Source: Dermatemys mawii (Eukaryota; Chordata; Testudines; Dermatemydidae). From it: DNA of 64,000 bases. The notes below the pieces were generated by a model that saw only the letters and a program-made list of their open reading frames with translations, did no database searches and was not told where the DNA came from. Within the stretch, counting starts at the first letter, position 1. Every line of letters begins with the position of its first letter. The translations under genes and the position numbers were made by a program. This document shows positions 10,496-24,017 of the stretch, piece by piece. The stretch covers positions 70,680,421 through 70,744,420 of the forward strand of contig ML677341.1 in NCBI GenBank assembly GCA_007922305.1, in the 5' to 3' direction.

Positions 10496-11149
10496 GACTA
10501 GCGCAGAGGCCGGCAACCAACAGTGGCACGTGAGCCGATTTCCTGCGGCATGCATCGGAGAGCTCAGCCGCCACCATTTTGAGGCTTCCCCTGCAGGCTT
10601 CTGCCATCTGGGGTCCTGCTGCTAGCCTGGGTGTAGGGAACCAGGCTGGTAGCAGGCTGAGACCCTTGCTCCCAAGGGGCCAGCAGGGGAAAACACAGAG
10701 CAGGGGCAGGCTGAGCGCTCAGCCCGCTGCCACTTTGGGGTTTCCCCTGCAGGCTCCTGCCAGACCGCTTCCAGCCTGGGTTCCCTATACTCAGGCTAGC
10801 AGCGGGAGCTGAGTGGGCAGGCAGAGGGACCCCTAGCTGGCAGGAGCCTGCTGGGGAAACCCCAAAGAAGCGGTGGGCTGAGCTGCTCAGCCTGCCCCTG
10901 CTCTGGGGTTCCCCCGGCTGGCCCCTTGCCAGCTGGGGTCCCCGCCTGCCCCACTCAGCACCTTCACCCAGGCTGACAGCGGGCTGAGACCCTGGCGGGG
11001 GGGCCCAAAGTGGGGGCGGACTGCCCTCAGCCCCTCCCCTTCCGCCTGAAGCCCCGCCCCTTCTGGACTGCATGCGAAGACTTACTTTTCGCTGAATAAA
11101 TGAAGATCGGCACACCACCTCTGAAAAGTTGCTGACCCCTGGATTAGAG
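10496..11149. mobile_element. hAT-type MITE with GC-rich interior
   Basis: The 638-bp element (10504-11141) starts CAGAGGCCGGCAACC and ends with the complement of CAGGGGTCAGCAAC. The flanks GACTAGCG and GATTAGAG are an 8-bp duplication with two differences. The interior is unusually GC-rich (repeated CTGCAGGC / GGGGTTTCCCC-like blocks) and holds long but meaningless open frames on both strands. It could be mistaken for a CpG island or promoter. Confidence 0.7.
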
Positions 11150-14121
11150 GTTTGCCACCTTCATTGCCGATGCTTATAAAAGCTGAGTAGCAGCAGAAAC
11201 ATTAGCACTTATTTTTCTGCAGACAGGAAGACTACTGTACAGGTTAATGTCTGGAAGGTAATCCTCACAGTTATTATGCCTAAAAACTTAAGTTCGTGTT
11301 GAATGAGGATAACTTTTTTTCTAGAAATTGTTGGGGTTTTTCCCCCCATCCCATCTCACCAGTGATAGATGTTTGCTTGCCAGAGGTGATCAAACAAGTG
11401 AATTTTTCAAGCATTAGAATATCTGTGATGGCTCTGAAATGAATCGCTGAGGAACTTGAGGAAGTGGCATTGTGGGGTTTTTTTGGGTAGAGTAAATGAG
11501 AAATCCATAGATTTGTTTTTCTTTAGGAAAAACATTCTACTCTACAGAAGATAACTTGGAATGATAAACTGTGTACCACCTTAAGGATGCTTACAAGGTA
11601 TCTTCAGTATGAATGTTTATCCCTTCTTTATACCACTGTTGGGAAATTTAGAACAGATTTTAGCTTAATGTGAGGACCTGAATTGCCTGGCACAATTCTC
11701 AAAATTAATCTCTACACAGAGAGAGAGGCTAGTTTGTAAACTCATTTTTGTATTCATCACTCAGTGAATAGGGAGGGGAATAATGTAGAACACCTTTAGG
11801 ACCATAACCATTCTGTCTTTTTTCCCTCCTCTCTTTGCCCTTCATCTGTTCCTTTCTTCCACATTTCTCATCACTTTTGGTGCCTTTGGGTTCTTCAGTG
11901 TGCAGCTTCAGCACTGAAGAGAACTTAATTTATGAACAACCGTCATCCTTTCTAGTCTCCTACTGAAAGCAACTTTTGCTTCTTGCCCCAGGCTTATCTC
12001 CAGTCCCTTTTCCCATGTCTTATCTTCAGTGCAGTCTTCAGGGATATTAGGCAATGGAGCCTCCTCTTCCCCAGACTTTGATAAAAACAGTTGTTTTACT
12101 GCGTCATACGTATCTGACGCTAAACTTGATGCATTAGCCTTTGTTCTTTTCTTGTGGGTTTCACACAGTTCAGTGAGCTGGACTTAGCAAGGTTGTATGT
12201 GGAGACGTTGTATCTGTGTCTAAAGGCACCTAGATGGCTGGCTGGCATATGAATTGGTAGAGTTCAGTCCAGTGAGGTGCTGAGTGCCCTCTGTGTCTTA
12301 CAGGATCAGACTCCTAATAAGGAGTTGTGAGGAAATGGTTGCCTTTGTCTATCTGATCAGAACTTAAGACTTTTGGGGGTGTGTGCCCAGTTACTGTATC
12401 ATTATGAATAAAGCTCATTCTAGCTTGGCAAAAACTAATGGTTGTATAAGGTAACCAGAGCTGGCTTTTCCCCCACCTTAGCTTCACCTTAACAGGTGAA
12501 ATTGGATAGGAATTTAGGCAACAGTGAAAATTCTCTGTTCCTTCCTTTTGCAAATCTCATTCCCTCCAAGAAATGACTCAAATGTTCACCCAGTTTGAAG
12601 TTAAACAAATAGGATTACATTCAGTTAAAGATGGATTTTGGAAACTGTTCATTCCAGTTGTCTTGTATGCAGTAAATCTGTTCAGTGCAAGTGACACTTG
12701 TTGACCAGAGCATAGTTGTTATAAATTAAAAACATAAAATGTATGAAGGGAAAATAGTGTTTACTTGCCTCTTCTCTCTCCCCTAATCACCCCCAAAATT
12801 AATCAATTGATCTTGGTCTTAGTGTGCATACCCAGTATGGTTAAATGGCAAGTACAAGATGCAGGCTTTTGGCGCAGGTGATGCTGTGACAGAATAAATG
12901 ACAAACTTTGGCAGATCAAATGTAAAATGCCATTGTATGGCTTAACCAGTTCAAATGCTGTTCCTGGCCTGGTATAGATTGAAACAAAGTTAGAATTCTG
13001 TCACATGTGGTTATTGATCCTGAATTGAGTTTGGAATTTTCTTTAGCAAAATATCCAGGCCATGAAAAAAACCTGCTTTCCAGAAATCAACAAGTAACAG
13101 GTAGGACAAATGAAATATAATTACACTGAATGTCAGTGACCACTTACTATACGTGAATATACTGACTACTGTATCCAGTTTTAGGTTTGAAATTAAAGTT
13201 GGTTTCCTTCCTTTGTTTCCTGTACTATGAAAAGTGTTATATAAGGTACGCATTTTGTATTCGAAGCCTGAACATTGAGAGCAGGTTATTTTTCAATATC
13301 TGCAGATTCATTCTTGATCTGGTAAGCTGTCCTTAAGAATATGTTCTTGGAATAAGAAAACAGCTCTGTACAAGTGTGAAATGCAAACTTGAACAACCAA
13401 GCTTATTTATCTGTGCCTGGATTGAATTTAGAGACACCTGGTTAAGAAAAAATCAGTACCCTTTTTCTTATAAAAAGACTGCAGAGTTAGATTAACTAGA
13501 ATCTTTAGTTTGTTTTTTTAATGCCCTTTTAACCTGGCTATTTACCTTTAATGGAAGTTGCTGAGCTTTTTTTTATGGAAAGTTAACCTGCAAATACTTT
13601 AAAGTTCAAATAACCACAGAGAACAGCTAACTTATGAAGCACAGGCTTGGCAATGTACATAAGAGGGAAGGTGTATGTTTTGTTAGGATAACTTACATAA
13701 ACACGTGTTACAATATAAACCTACAAAAATCTGCTCTAATAAGGTGGGTGGCAGGAGTAGACTATAAGAAAAATGTTTGACAGAGATTGAAAATAAGAGC
13801 ATGCTGCACATTTTCCCTTTACTTTACATCTGAACTCTCTTCCCTGTTGTGAATCCACAACACTTCAAAGAAAATAAAGCAGCAGTTTCCTTGCATTCTT
13901 ATTCACTCGCTTACAGGACCAGGGATTCACTTGAAATATCTGGAATTTGTGAATTTTCAGCCTCCAGCCAAGTATCTAACATCCGGATGTTACTTAGTTC
14001 AAAATGGAAATTCCCAAGATAATGGGTGAATCAAGTAGAGGCTGAAGCTTTGTGGACTTCCTTCCATAATTCTGGTTTAGCTAAAGTAGATAAGACCCTG
14101 TTCCCTCCTGAGGGATGAGGA
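11150..14121. other. Unassigned non-coding sequence
   Basis: About 3 kb, A+T-rich, with no supported exon, repeat or RNA gene. The longest open frames (about 80 codons) look random. Confidence 0.4.
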
Positions 14122-14299
14122 CCCTGATGCCTGATCTACATTTAAAAATTATACCTACATAGCTATGGCGGTCAGGGTGTTTTGGTGTTGTGGGGTGAGA
14201 AGCTCCTACTTTCAGGGGTATGGTGTTATGCTAACTTAACCCCCTGGTGTAGTGCAGCTGTGTCAATGGAAGACTGCTTCCTACACCAATGCAAAAAAC
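14122..14299. mobile_element. Left part of a Harbinger-like MITE, interrupted by a hAT insertion
   Basis: CTGATCTACATTTAAAAATT ... TTAACCCCCTGGTGTAG resembles the MITE at 58253-58544, which has TAA duplications and CTACAC-type ends. The copy continues after the hAT element at 15722. Confidence 0.5.
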
Positions 14300-15713
14300 T
14301 AGGGCTGTCGATTTAAAAAAAAAATTGCGATAATCAATGCTAAATGATAGAATACCAATTGAAATTTATTAAATATTTTGGATGTTTTTCTACATTTTCA
14401 GTTACAACACAATACAACGTGAACAGTGCTCAGCTTATTTTTTATTACAAATCTTTGAACTGTAAAAATGATTAAATAGTATATTTCAATTTAACTCATA
14501 TCGGTTCTGTATTGTGAAAGTTTGCCATACAAATGTAGATTGTTACATAAGTACACTCAGACAAAACAGTGTAAAACTTTAGAGCTTACAAGTCCACTCA
14601 GTCTTATTCCTTGTTCAGCCAATTGCCAAGAGAAACAATTTTGCTTACATTTGTGGGTGCTAATGCTGCCTGCTTCTTATTTACAATGTCACCTGAAAGT
14701 GAGAACAAGCATTCACATAGCACTTTTTGTAACAGGCATTGCAAGTTACTTGTTTAGCATGTCTGGCACATATTAGTATGCCCTTTGTGCTTTGGTCACC
14801 ATTCCAGAGGACATGCTTTCGTGCTGATGATGCTTGTTTAAAAAATGTGTTAATTAAATTTGACTGAAATCCTTGGGGGAGAATTGTATGTCTCCTGCTC
14901 TTTTTTGTATCTCCATTCTGCTGTATATTTTGTGTTATAGCAGTCTTGAATGATGACCCAGCACATTTTGTTTTAAGAACACGTTCACTGCAAATTTGAC
15001 AAAATGCAACAAAGGTACCAATCTGAAATTTCTAAAGATAGCTACAGCACGTGACCCAAGGTTTAAGAATCTGAAGTGCCTTCTGAAATATGAGGGAAAA
15101 GGTGTGGAGCATGCTTTCAGAAGTCTTAAAAGAGCAACACCCTGATGCGGAAACTACAGAACCTGAACCACCAAAACAGAAAATCAACCTTCTGCTGGCA
15201 TCTGATTCGGAAGGTAAAAATGAACATGTGCGGGTTTGGATTGTTAGAACCCATCATCAGTATGGACGCATGTTCTCTGGAATGGTGGTTGAAGCATGAA
15301 GGGATACATGAATCTTTGGCTCGTCTGGCATGTAAATATTTTTGCAGTGCTGTCTACAACAGTGCCATGTTTGTCTGAGTGGACAAGAAGTAGGAGTGAA
15401 CTTGTAAGTTCTAAAGTTTTACATTGTTTTATTTTTCAGTGCAGTTTTTTGTACATAATTCTGCCTTTAAGTTCAGTTTTCATAACAGAGACTGCAGTAC
15501 AGTACTTGGTATTAGATGAATTGAAATATTGTTTTTTTTACAGTTCATATATTTGTAATAAAAAATATAAAGTGAGCACTGTACGCTTTGTATTGTGTTG
15601 TAATTTAGATCAATATATTAAATGTAGAAAACACTCACAAATATTTAAATAAATGGTATTCTATTACTTAACAGTACAATTAATCACAATTTTTTTAATC
15701 AGTTGACACCCTA
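14300..15713 (+). mobile_element. hAT element relic, copy 1 (1.41 kb)
   Basis: The ends TAGGGCTGTCGAT (left) and the complement of TAGGGTGTCAACTG (right) form inverted repeats. The flanks CAAAAAAC and GAAAAAAT are a degenerate 8-bp duplication. The middle (about 14940-15220) encodes scraps of a hAT/ZBED-like transposase: VLNDDPAHF, then IATARDPRFKNLKCL-like text, then a Trp/Leu-rich piece ending QHPDAETTEPEPPKQK. Stops and frameshifts are scattered. It is closely related to, and about the same length as, the copy at 32760-34167. Confidence 0.75.
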
Positions 15714-15721
15714 GAAAAAAT

Positions 15722-15826
15722 CCTTCACTCAATGTTGGTTGCTTCTATACTACAGAGTTACAGCAGTGTAGCTACAGTGACCTAGCTATGCCTGTATAAT
15801 CTCAATAGTGTAGACATACCCTGAGT
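15722..15826. mobile_element. Right part of the interrupted Harbinger-like MITE
   Basis: GTGTAGCTACAGTGACCTAG and AGTGTAGACATACCC resemble the terminal region of the CTACAC-type MITE family. Together with 14122-14299 it makes one element split by the hAT insertion. Confidence 0.45.
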
Positions 15827-15829
15827 TGC

Positions 15830-17803
15830 AGCGCTGTCAGTGTCCACATATGACGTACAATATGCCAAAAGACTAGAGGATGCTTGTGATAGAAAGTTTA
15901 AAAGCTGCTAACCCTGCAGAATCGGAAGACACAAGGGCCTTTTGACTGTGAGATTACACACTCTTCTGCCTCTGGGTTGCTGTTCAGGCTCTGAGGACTT
16001 TTGAAGAGCCCCCATGACACATTTTGGACTCCGTAGGATTTTGATTAAAACAAAAAATGAAGAGACTAGATGCAAGTACTGTGTGCCTATAGAGAGCGTC
16101 ACAATGGGAGCTATCAGTTGGTCCTGTTCATTTCAATAAGATATTAACTGAAGGTGAATTTAAAATCTCAATATTAATTATTTCATTGATCACTTTATCA
16201 GAAGCTATTGTCAAAAAAATTAGTCATTGCTGTATTTTTCTGTCCCTTGGTTAGGGCATGAGGAGTAAGTCGTATACAAATCTATACCATTTTCCTAGAA
16301 TTTTGACTCCATCCACAAATCGATAATTAAAGTAGCCAGTAGGTTCCACTTTCTCACCTCATTCCAACTCCTGAACATCTAGAAAAGGGAATTTGGAGGA
16401 AGACACCAAACAAGTAGATAGAGGCACAGAACGGTGGTTCTTTGCTTCACACTATCAAAATTTAACTTTACCAGGTAGGGAAGATGAAAGGATGACATCT
16501 CTATAGAGACAGAGTTAAGATTACCTGGATGCCATGATAAATGAAACTCAAATTTTCAAAAGTATAGACTTGTCTGTGAATTTCTAACCTTAATTCTGAA
16601 CTTCCTGGGTTTTGAACCATGTGGCTTTTAATTCTCGTATTGAAAGTTAATGTGTACTGAAACCGCTGGTAAGGACTCTACAGTCATGGCTACGCGGTGG
16701 CTAAGCATTTTGTGTAGGAATAATAAATATAAAGGCTAGTCAATACAGCTTTTGTAAGAATTGTGCCTCTCTAAAATGAGAATTCTAACCATATTAAGAA
16801 AAAAAAACTGATATAATTTCAAAGATTTTAATAGATTTTCTTAGGAGGAGTAACTGATGAGAGGTAATCAGCCATTCATTTTAAAATTCTCTTGGACAGA
16901 AAGCAGTAAGAATAAATGGCCTGTTCATGTAAAAATAGGTTAATAGTGGAGACCTTGTACTAAATTGCTATAGTATGTCACTGAAGATTAATAGATTACT
17001 GACATATAGTGGTATGGTAATTGATTTTTATTATGAGGATTTGTGAAGAGACTAGGGAACATGGCAATGGATCTTAAAGTCCAATACACACTGTGACACA
17101 TCTGACCCAATTTTTGTGGAGTATTATTCCACAAGATTAAGCCAGGAGTTATATGAAGCAGCTGGTAAATAAGTGGCTGTATTTGGTATATTCAGATCAT
17201 GTAGCTGAATGGATACTATTTTTGTATTTCATTATCCTTTTATCTGTATAAGGCTTTGTGCATTTACTGCGTATATTATTGTAAATGCAATCTCCCATAA
17301 TTACTTCAATTGTTACATAATGGTAGTTAGCCTATAACTCAGAATAGCCCACATTAAGTGTTCAGGTAGACTAATTTTCCAAATTAATATTCTGTTAAGG
17401 TGTTTATAATCTTGTGGGAATCATGGCTTTGTGTTACGTAGTTTGATCTGCATGTGACAACCAATCTGTTAACTGCTGTCATTTTCACTGCAAGACTATG
17501 GCAAGTATAAATTATAAATGATCTGGAAAACAGTTATTCAGTTGTCTGGAGAGCAGTCTGAGTTGTGAAATGAAATGGTACCAGCAAGTGGGGAGGACAT
17601 TTTGCTGGAGGACTTGACCTAGCCAGTTAGCACCGGGCAATGTCCACTTGCAGTCATTACTGCTATTATAAGCTAAAAATGTAAACATGGAAATGGATGT
17701 ACCATAGATAATTGTGGGTTCTATCGATCTGACACTTAATATAGACTTGACCATGCTGGCGGGGTCTCTTGATTAAACAGCTAGTTGACTTCACCAACAA
17801 TCT
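15830..17803. other. Unassigned non-coding sequence
   Basis: A+T-rich, without a supported gene or repeat. Confidence 0.4.
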
Positions 17804-18597
17804 TACTCCTGGGGGAGTTCTGTGCCAAAAAATTTAAAATTCTGTGCACAATATTTTAAAATTCTGCAAATTTTATTTGTCAAAATAACACTATAATCAC
17901 GCCAGTTTCAATTATTTTGGTAATTTATTCAAAATACTTCTCTGCAACTATGTCTTTAACAATACAGAGACGCACACAAATTCCCTCAGGAGTAGTTAAA
18001 GAAATCCTATGACAATCTAGTTCCTGTTTCTCTGCTCCCTGCCCTCCCACAGCCCAGTCAGGGGGCCAGAAACTCATCTCCCCGCCCCAGAGCCCAGACA
18101 TGCCTCCCAAGTTCAGACACCTCTCCTCCCTCCTGTCTCCAGAGCCTAGACATGCCCCCTTTTTCCCCCTGAGCCCAGCTGCCTGGCCTCCCTGGCCCAG
18201 ACAGTCACACCCCGTACGCCAAGGAGGCCAGCTGTACCTTGCCCACTCCCCGCCCCCCACAGATACTCATACTCCTACCCACCTAGATCCTAGGGATCCA
18301 GAGGGAGAAACAGCCTGATGCTAGGTCCTGGGCTTACACAAAGTTTCCTGCATGCCACCGTCTCCTACTTTCAGGGTGTGCTGAAAACTGCAGCTGCTGG
18401 GAATCCTCCAGTCCTTCCATTCCCCCCACCTCCCATTTGTTTTCCATTTGTGAGCTGGGCTCCGCCAGGTCAAGTGGCGGTCAACATCTCTGCATTCCCC
18501 ATTTTTGGGGGGGGAATGGAGGAGAAATTCTGTGCACACATTATTAATTTCTGCAAACTTCTGCTTTGCGCAGTAGTGCAGAATTCCAATGGGAGTA
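17804..18597. mobile_element. MITE with TA target duplication, 790 bp
   Basis: The element 17806-18595 lies between two TA dinucleotides and has inverted ends: CTCCTGGGGGAGTTCTG at the left; the right end read inwards gives CTCCCATTGGAATTCTG. I recognise the ATTCTGCGCAAAA-like border as a family frequent in turtles. TA duplication suggests a Tc1/mariner-type mobiliser. The interior is GC- and C-rich and non-coding. Confidence 0.7.
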
Positions 18598-18599
18598 CA

Positions 18600-21500
18600 A
18601 TTTCCAGCTTAGTAGAGGTGCTAGAAGAGGCAACTGCTGGGAGGGAAGAGGCATGTGTCTGGAGGAGGGACCTGTGGGTGGCTCTATTGTGAGGAGTTTT
18701 AGGCATCCAGAGAGACCCACCCTCCCACCTTAGAACCTCATCCAGGCTTCACTTATTTGAAACCACTGGTAGGACATTACCCTGCATTGGTGTGTCATTC
18801 AAATAATTGAAGTTCTACTGTAATTGCTTTTAATACGAATCTTCAGCTGTGTCTACTTCTATATTTAGTGCTGGGCTTCTAATAGTTAAAGACCGGTACA
18901 GTAGAACTCATTCTAAATATTTTGTTTGTAACATTCACTTCGTGAAACTTTATAGTAACATTATTTCTCTCCTATCAATGTGCCAGTGAAAGGTCTTTAT
19001 AGTGTGTCTCCCTCTGTTTATTGATATGCATTTTAAAATAGCTCACAAGCCTCTTTTATATATTAAGCTCTTTTGGATCTGAGTTTTTTAAATTTAAATT
19101 CCTAAGTGGTTTTTTTATCATCTATCCTCATACCTTAAGGTGTCTTATAAGATATATATTTTGAAATACTAGGTAAACAAATGGAAAGGGAGGTCATGGT
19201 TGGCCATATGAGTTCTTGGTTTGATTTAGAGTATAAAAGAGTAACAGTGCCCCTGACATCTTGGCTCAGGAATTGTCCAAGAGGTAGCACTAAAAATGAT
19301 TGAAATGACAGCGACGGAAACAATGTGTACATCTGAAAATTTACCCATTTGCTGATATTGGGCATCAGCAACTGATACGGTTAAATTGAGTGCTTTAACT
19401 GCAAATGTGGGCAGTACCGTACTATGTTCATAACTGTTTTAGAAACTGTGGTTGACCTTGGATTGGATCCTGTCCATGTTTGTAAGGGAATCATTTTTGG
19501 TGCTGATTCAACTGCATGTGACATCTTCTAGCAGTGGGCAGATTTCTTGGCATATGAAAGGCTTCAGTGTTGCATGCTTGATATTGACATGTTCAGTCCA
19601 GCATCACACAATCGCAGTTGATTCATGGGCACATGTGCAGGATCTCTATATCGCTATATCTGTGCTAACCTTTTATTCACAACTATGGAAATGCAACACC
19701 TAACATTTAACCACTTATCTAGACCTGCTTCAAAGCAGAATTAGGCAAAGATGCTAATAGCTGCCAGCATCTTGTCTGTACAAGCACTACCACTGGTGGA
19801 GCTGTGCTGGTTATAGCAATGGCTGAACGTTATAAGGGTGTGAAAAAAGCTACTCAGAAGCTATTCAGTTTCTGAAACTAGGCCTGGGAGAAACATATTC
19901 TGTCTTTTTTTATTTTTGTTTGGGTCAGCCCTTATTTCACGTAATAGTAGCAAAAGATGTTAGGATCCTACAATGTCCTTAAGCCTATAAATTCTTATTT
20001 TTTGGGTTATCCACTTCTATTTTGCTATTAAGCTTTTTTTTCTTAGTGGAAAGTAGCTAATTTACAATGTTCATTCATATTTTTTATCTTTGAGGTGACC
20101 AGCCTACCAAGGTATACCTAGTTACTAGTCACGTGAAGCCCTAATATTCAAGGTGGATTAATTGAAGTTACTGATCTTAATAATTTAAGTCTGCAAGCAT
20201 GAACCTTGATTTTAAATAATTTGATTTTGTTTTTCCTTTTTTCCTTTTTATCTATTTTCCTAAAAAGAAATAAATGGGCTTATAACCATTAAAACATGTT
20301 GATTTTCAGCTAAGGATAGCCTTTGCACTAAATTTGGTACTTGCTAATTGGAAGACTCTGAGCACACTTAAGCAGTTACATTACTTAACTTACAAATTCT
20401 AACTTTTTTTTTAAAAAAAAAATTGGGTTAGAAAATGGTGAATCACATTTCTTTATTTTTTTTGTTTTCATTTACTCTGGATTTGTTAAGTTGTATTTGG
20501 ATGGAAACTGGAATACAATTAAAATGTGAAAAATCAGCACTTAATTGTTTTATGTGCTGTATGCATAAGAAGAAAAATCGAATCATATTTTGCATTAAAA
20601 ATGACCTAAACAAAGGAAGTATTAGCTGAATATCTCTGATCAGCATGTCTATCAAGATTTTAAAATTAGAAGATCTCATCCTCTCGCCTAGTTCTTAATC
20701 ACAGATTGGAATAAAACAAGCTTTCTTGCTTTTTCAACTCATTAAACTGACATGAAGAAAACATTCTCTGCCCCTGCAGAAGAGGCTACTGCTGTCAAAA
20801 GCAATGTTAGCTCTTCAGCATTCTGGTTCCATGTATTTAGCTTACAACTTCCATCACCAGTTCAGTGCTTTGACTTTCTTCAAAACTTTGTCAGAAAACA
20901 CAGCTAAATCCCATTTTTATTTAATTTAAATTATTTTGATAGGCCTTAATACAGGTGGTCCTAAATCTAACTTCAAGTTAAATTTTAAATAGCTTTATTT
21001 TTAAGGTATTTCATTTAAGTTAAAATCAGACTCAAACTGATTTTTGATTTTTTTATTTAAAAATACTTTTTTATCCACTTTATATTTCAGTACACTTTTT
21101 CAGACATCTTTTTGTAAAATTTACAAAGAAGCTTGCATGTGTCTGGCCAGTTCAAGAGCCTCTGCCTTAACCCATTCACTCACCCACTTGCTAGGAGGTT
21201 TCTGCTGGTCTCTGGACAGTGGATGTTTGTTTTCCATAGGGAGTTGAATACCAATGTCCCAGAAACAAACAAAACTCTCTGATCATGTGCTAGGGACAGC
21301 ACCTGCTCGACAGAATTTAGGTAGTATGCTAGCTGTCATTGTCCTAAGAACAGAATGAAGTGTCTGGGTATGTCAAGCTATATGAGGCTGACAGTATTCA
21401 TATATCTCAAGTAACTAAATGAAAAAGTCTGTAATGTAATGCACCTTAATATATTGTTAATTGCACTATATGCAGAAAGTGCAGTATGCTATGATATCCT

Positions 21501-22655
21501 CTGTTACACACTATTGAGTCAACTTGCAGTTTAGAGGAAGGTGGTTCTCAACTTGGTGCTAAAAATTATATATAGGGAGCAGATTGAGGGAAGTCTTCTG
21601 GAATTGAAGGTTCTCCAGGTTCATTCAGGGAATACAATAGGACTCTCCTTCTCCCCAGGAACTAGCATGAGAATCTGTGCACTGCATGTGTTTTGGTCCT
21701 AAAACAGCATTTCCTTTGTTATGCTATTTATGGGCTGCAACAGGACTGAGTGGTTTTATGTGACTTCGAAGACCACTGTGTCAATCCTGTTCATTGCAGT
21801 ATCATGAAAATTAAAATTCTCAACTTCAACCTCAAACTATTCCCTTATGTGAAAGCTGAATTTTCACAAGTAATTTTTGTTACACGTTTTGTTAACTACT
21901 TTCTGGTAACACTCATAGTTGTGTTGCTACATTCCACATTGCGGTGTATTTCAGTGATGCAGTGCTTCGTTGTGCTTGGGTATCCGGAATAATCCCAACT
22001 GTAAGATTTGTTTTATGGGAACTATTTCAACTGGATTCATAGAGTAAATAAGTCCCATTGTCAGATTATTTATTTGAGAAAACGATGGCTGCTGGTAGGT
22101 GGCTCCAAAATGCCAACTATATTCAAATTTTACAGTCCCACATCTCTACATAGGGTGAAGTGCTTCACTTTGTGAATTTCTAGGTTGGTTTTCTGTGCAA
22201 AATACAGCTCTTTTCATAATTTGAATGCTGTCTAGAATTGAATATAGAAATATTGGCTACATTTAAAGTCTAGCAATAAACTGGTGTACAGGATGACTTT
22301 ATTACATGTTTTCATGCCTTCACTTCACTGAAAGGAAGCAGGCTGAATGAAAACCCTAATATGCAGAAGCCTTGGACACACAAGTTGGATTTCCTGCCTA
22401 CTGGACAAGTTGAGAATATGCTAAGTGGCATCTGACTCAGCAACGTTGAGGTGCCAGTCAGGGAGGAGAGTGGTAGAGGAATAAAGAACTGAACTGACTT
22501 GAATGGGAAGTGGAGAATGAGTTAGATCCTAGTCAGCAGGGCCTGCTTGGTGTAAGCCACACATGTAATGCCTTTGGAGAAGGAGAGAAGACCAGAAATG
22601 CACTGCTGAACATTCCAACCAAGGCTTCGACTCAAGGCGTGTATTGAGACTTGTC
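18600..22655. other. Unassigned non-coding sequence
   Basis: About 4 kb with no supported exon or repeat family. Strongly A+T-rich around 20030-21060, with runs of T and A. Open frames of up to 84 codons here look random. Confidence 0.4.
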
Positions 22656-22658
22656 TAC

Positions 22659-22759
22659 CAGGGCTTTGGAGCAGAGCCCGGAGCTGGAACGCGGAGCAGT
22701 GGAGTTGCAAGTTTTTGCCTGGAGCTGGAGCAGAGCCAGAGCACCACTCCAAAGCCCTG
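22659..22759. mobile_element. Short palindromic MITE, 101 bp
   Basis: CAGGGCTTTGGAGC at the left and its complement GTGCTCCAAAGCCCTG-like end at the right (ACTCCAAAGCCCTG) form inverted ends around a repetitive GAGCTGGAGC interior. No clear target duplication, so the superfamily (possibly hAT) is uncertain. Confidence 0.55.
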
Positions 22760-22799
22760 TAAAGGTCTGTTAGAAAAACTGTACTCATGTAATTGGACT

Positions 22800-22990
22800 T
22801 TAAACCTCTCTAAATCATTGTAAACACCTAAGAAGACGCATTTAAACAGTTTTAAACTTGTATCAGTTTAGCTTGTATTGGTGAAGTACTGAATTAAGCT
22901 AAACTGATTTTAAGCAGAACTTAAATATTTGTCTGTAATGAGAATTTGCACCACTGTCAGTTGATTTAAAATCAATTTCTTACACTGGTG
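22800..22990. repeat. A+T-rich MITE-like imperfect palindrome
   Basis: Repeated TTTAAAC / TAAACTGATTTTAA motifs in both orientations resemble a short family of turtle MITEs. The ends were not defined. Confidence 0.3.
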
Positions 22991-22999
22991 CAGTATTTC

Positions 23000-23600
23000 T
23001 AGAGAAGTGCATAGCACTTTGTTCAGAGGTCTTTGGGGAGGAGAGCAATTGCTCTGGGCTCTTTAGTAGTTCAAACACCATCTTTTGACAGGCTAGCATC
23101 AGATTTCCAGATGAGACAGTTGCCTGTGCAGTAACATCAGTTTGATTTACTATTTCAGCGAAACATGATTTAATATTTTTAATAGGGAGATGAGCTTTCT
23201 CTAACACTTAGTCTTGTAACTGCAAAATAGGGTGGTGTTGCCTAGTACCAAAGCTTTAATTTGCAAATTAGTCCTAAATGATTTTAAACACAAACAAAAA
23301 AATATGTGCACAGCCTTGTTTAGGTTTTTATTGAAAGGTGTGGAACACCTCAAAATACCCAGTTGGAATTTTTTTTAAAAAATCCACCTGACTTGACCAG
23401 GAACGCTGAGGGTTCTGGGTCATTTAAGTGCAAAATGCACATGTGGCAAGAGAAATTTAGATGTAAAATTTACTTCCCAGAATTCATGGAAAGCTACATG
23501 TTCCTGAGCCTCACGTTAGAAAGATATGTTGTGTATTAATTGTAGAAAGCATGATAAGCTTTCTAATATAGGCAACCCTACTATACTTATTGTAGCAGTC
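23000..23600. other. Unassigned non-coding sequence
   Basis: Nothing recognisable. Confidence 0.35.
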
Positions 23601-23605
23601 CTAAA

Positions 23606-23880
23606 GGTATGTCTGCATAGCCCTGGCAGTGAACCTGGGCTGGGAGGCTCACAGACTCAGGGTTTGCGCTAGTGCTGTGAAAACATCTGTGCGGGCAGCA
23701 CTTTGAGGTTGCTGCTTGGGCTCTGAAACCTAGGGAGGGAATAGGGTTTCAGAGCATGAGATGAAAACTCAAAGGAGTTTCTACACGGCTATTTTTTAGA
23801 GCCCTAGTGCAAGCCTGGCTACCCTGAGTTTGTCAGCCTGGGTTTGTCCACTGCGCGGCTTGTTGCCGCGGGCTTCGTAA
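23606..23880. repeat. MITE-like repeat with imperfect internal inverted repeats
   Basis: It begins GTATGTCTGCATAGCCC and contains GAACCTGGGCTGGG and CAGCCTGGGTTTG-type complementary blocks. The GTATGTCTRCA start is common in turtle MITEs. The right end is unclear. Confidence 0.4.
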
Positions 23881-24017
23881 ACATACGAGGCCAAGTCATA
23901 GACTAGGACTGTGTGGTAGATGCTATTCGAACAAAATAAAATACTCTATGCCCCAAAGAGCTTATTATCTGTAAATATAAGACAAGGAACAGATGGATAC
24001 AGACAGATTGGGGGAGT

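Noticed and set aside
10564..11118. 184-codon - strand open frame
   Set aside because: Lies entirely within the GC-rich hAT MITE.
10496..11149. Candidate CpG-rich promoter or CNOT4 first exon
   Set aside because: Inverted ends and an imperfect 8-bp duplication show it is a MITE; no donor or transcript evidence.
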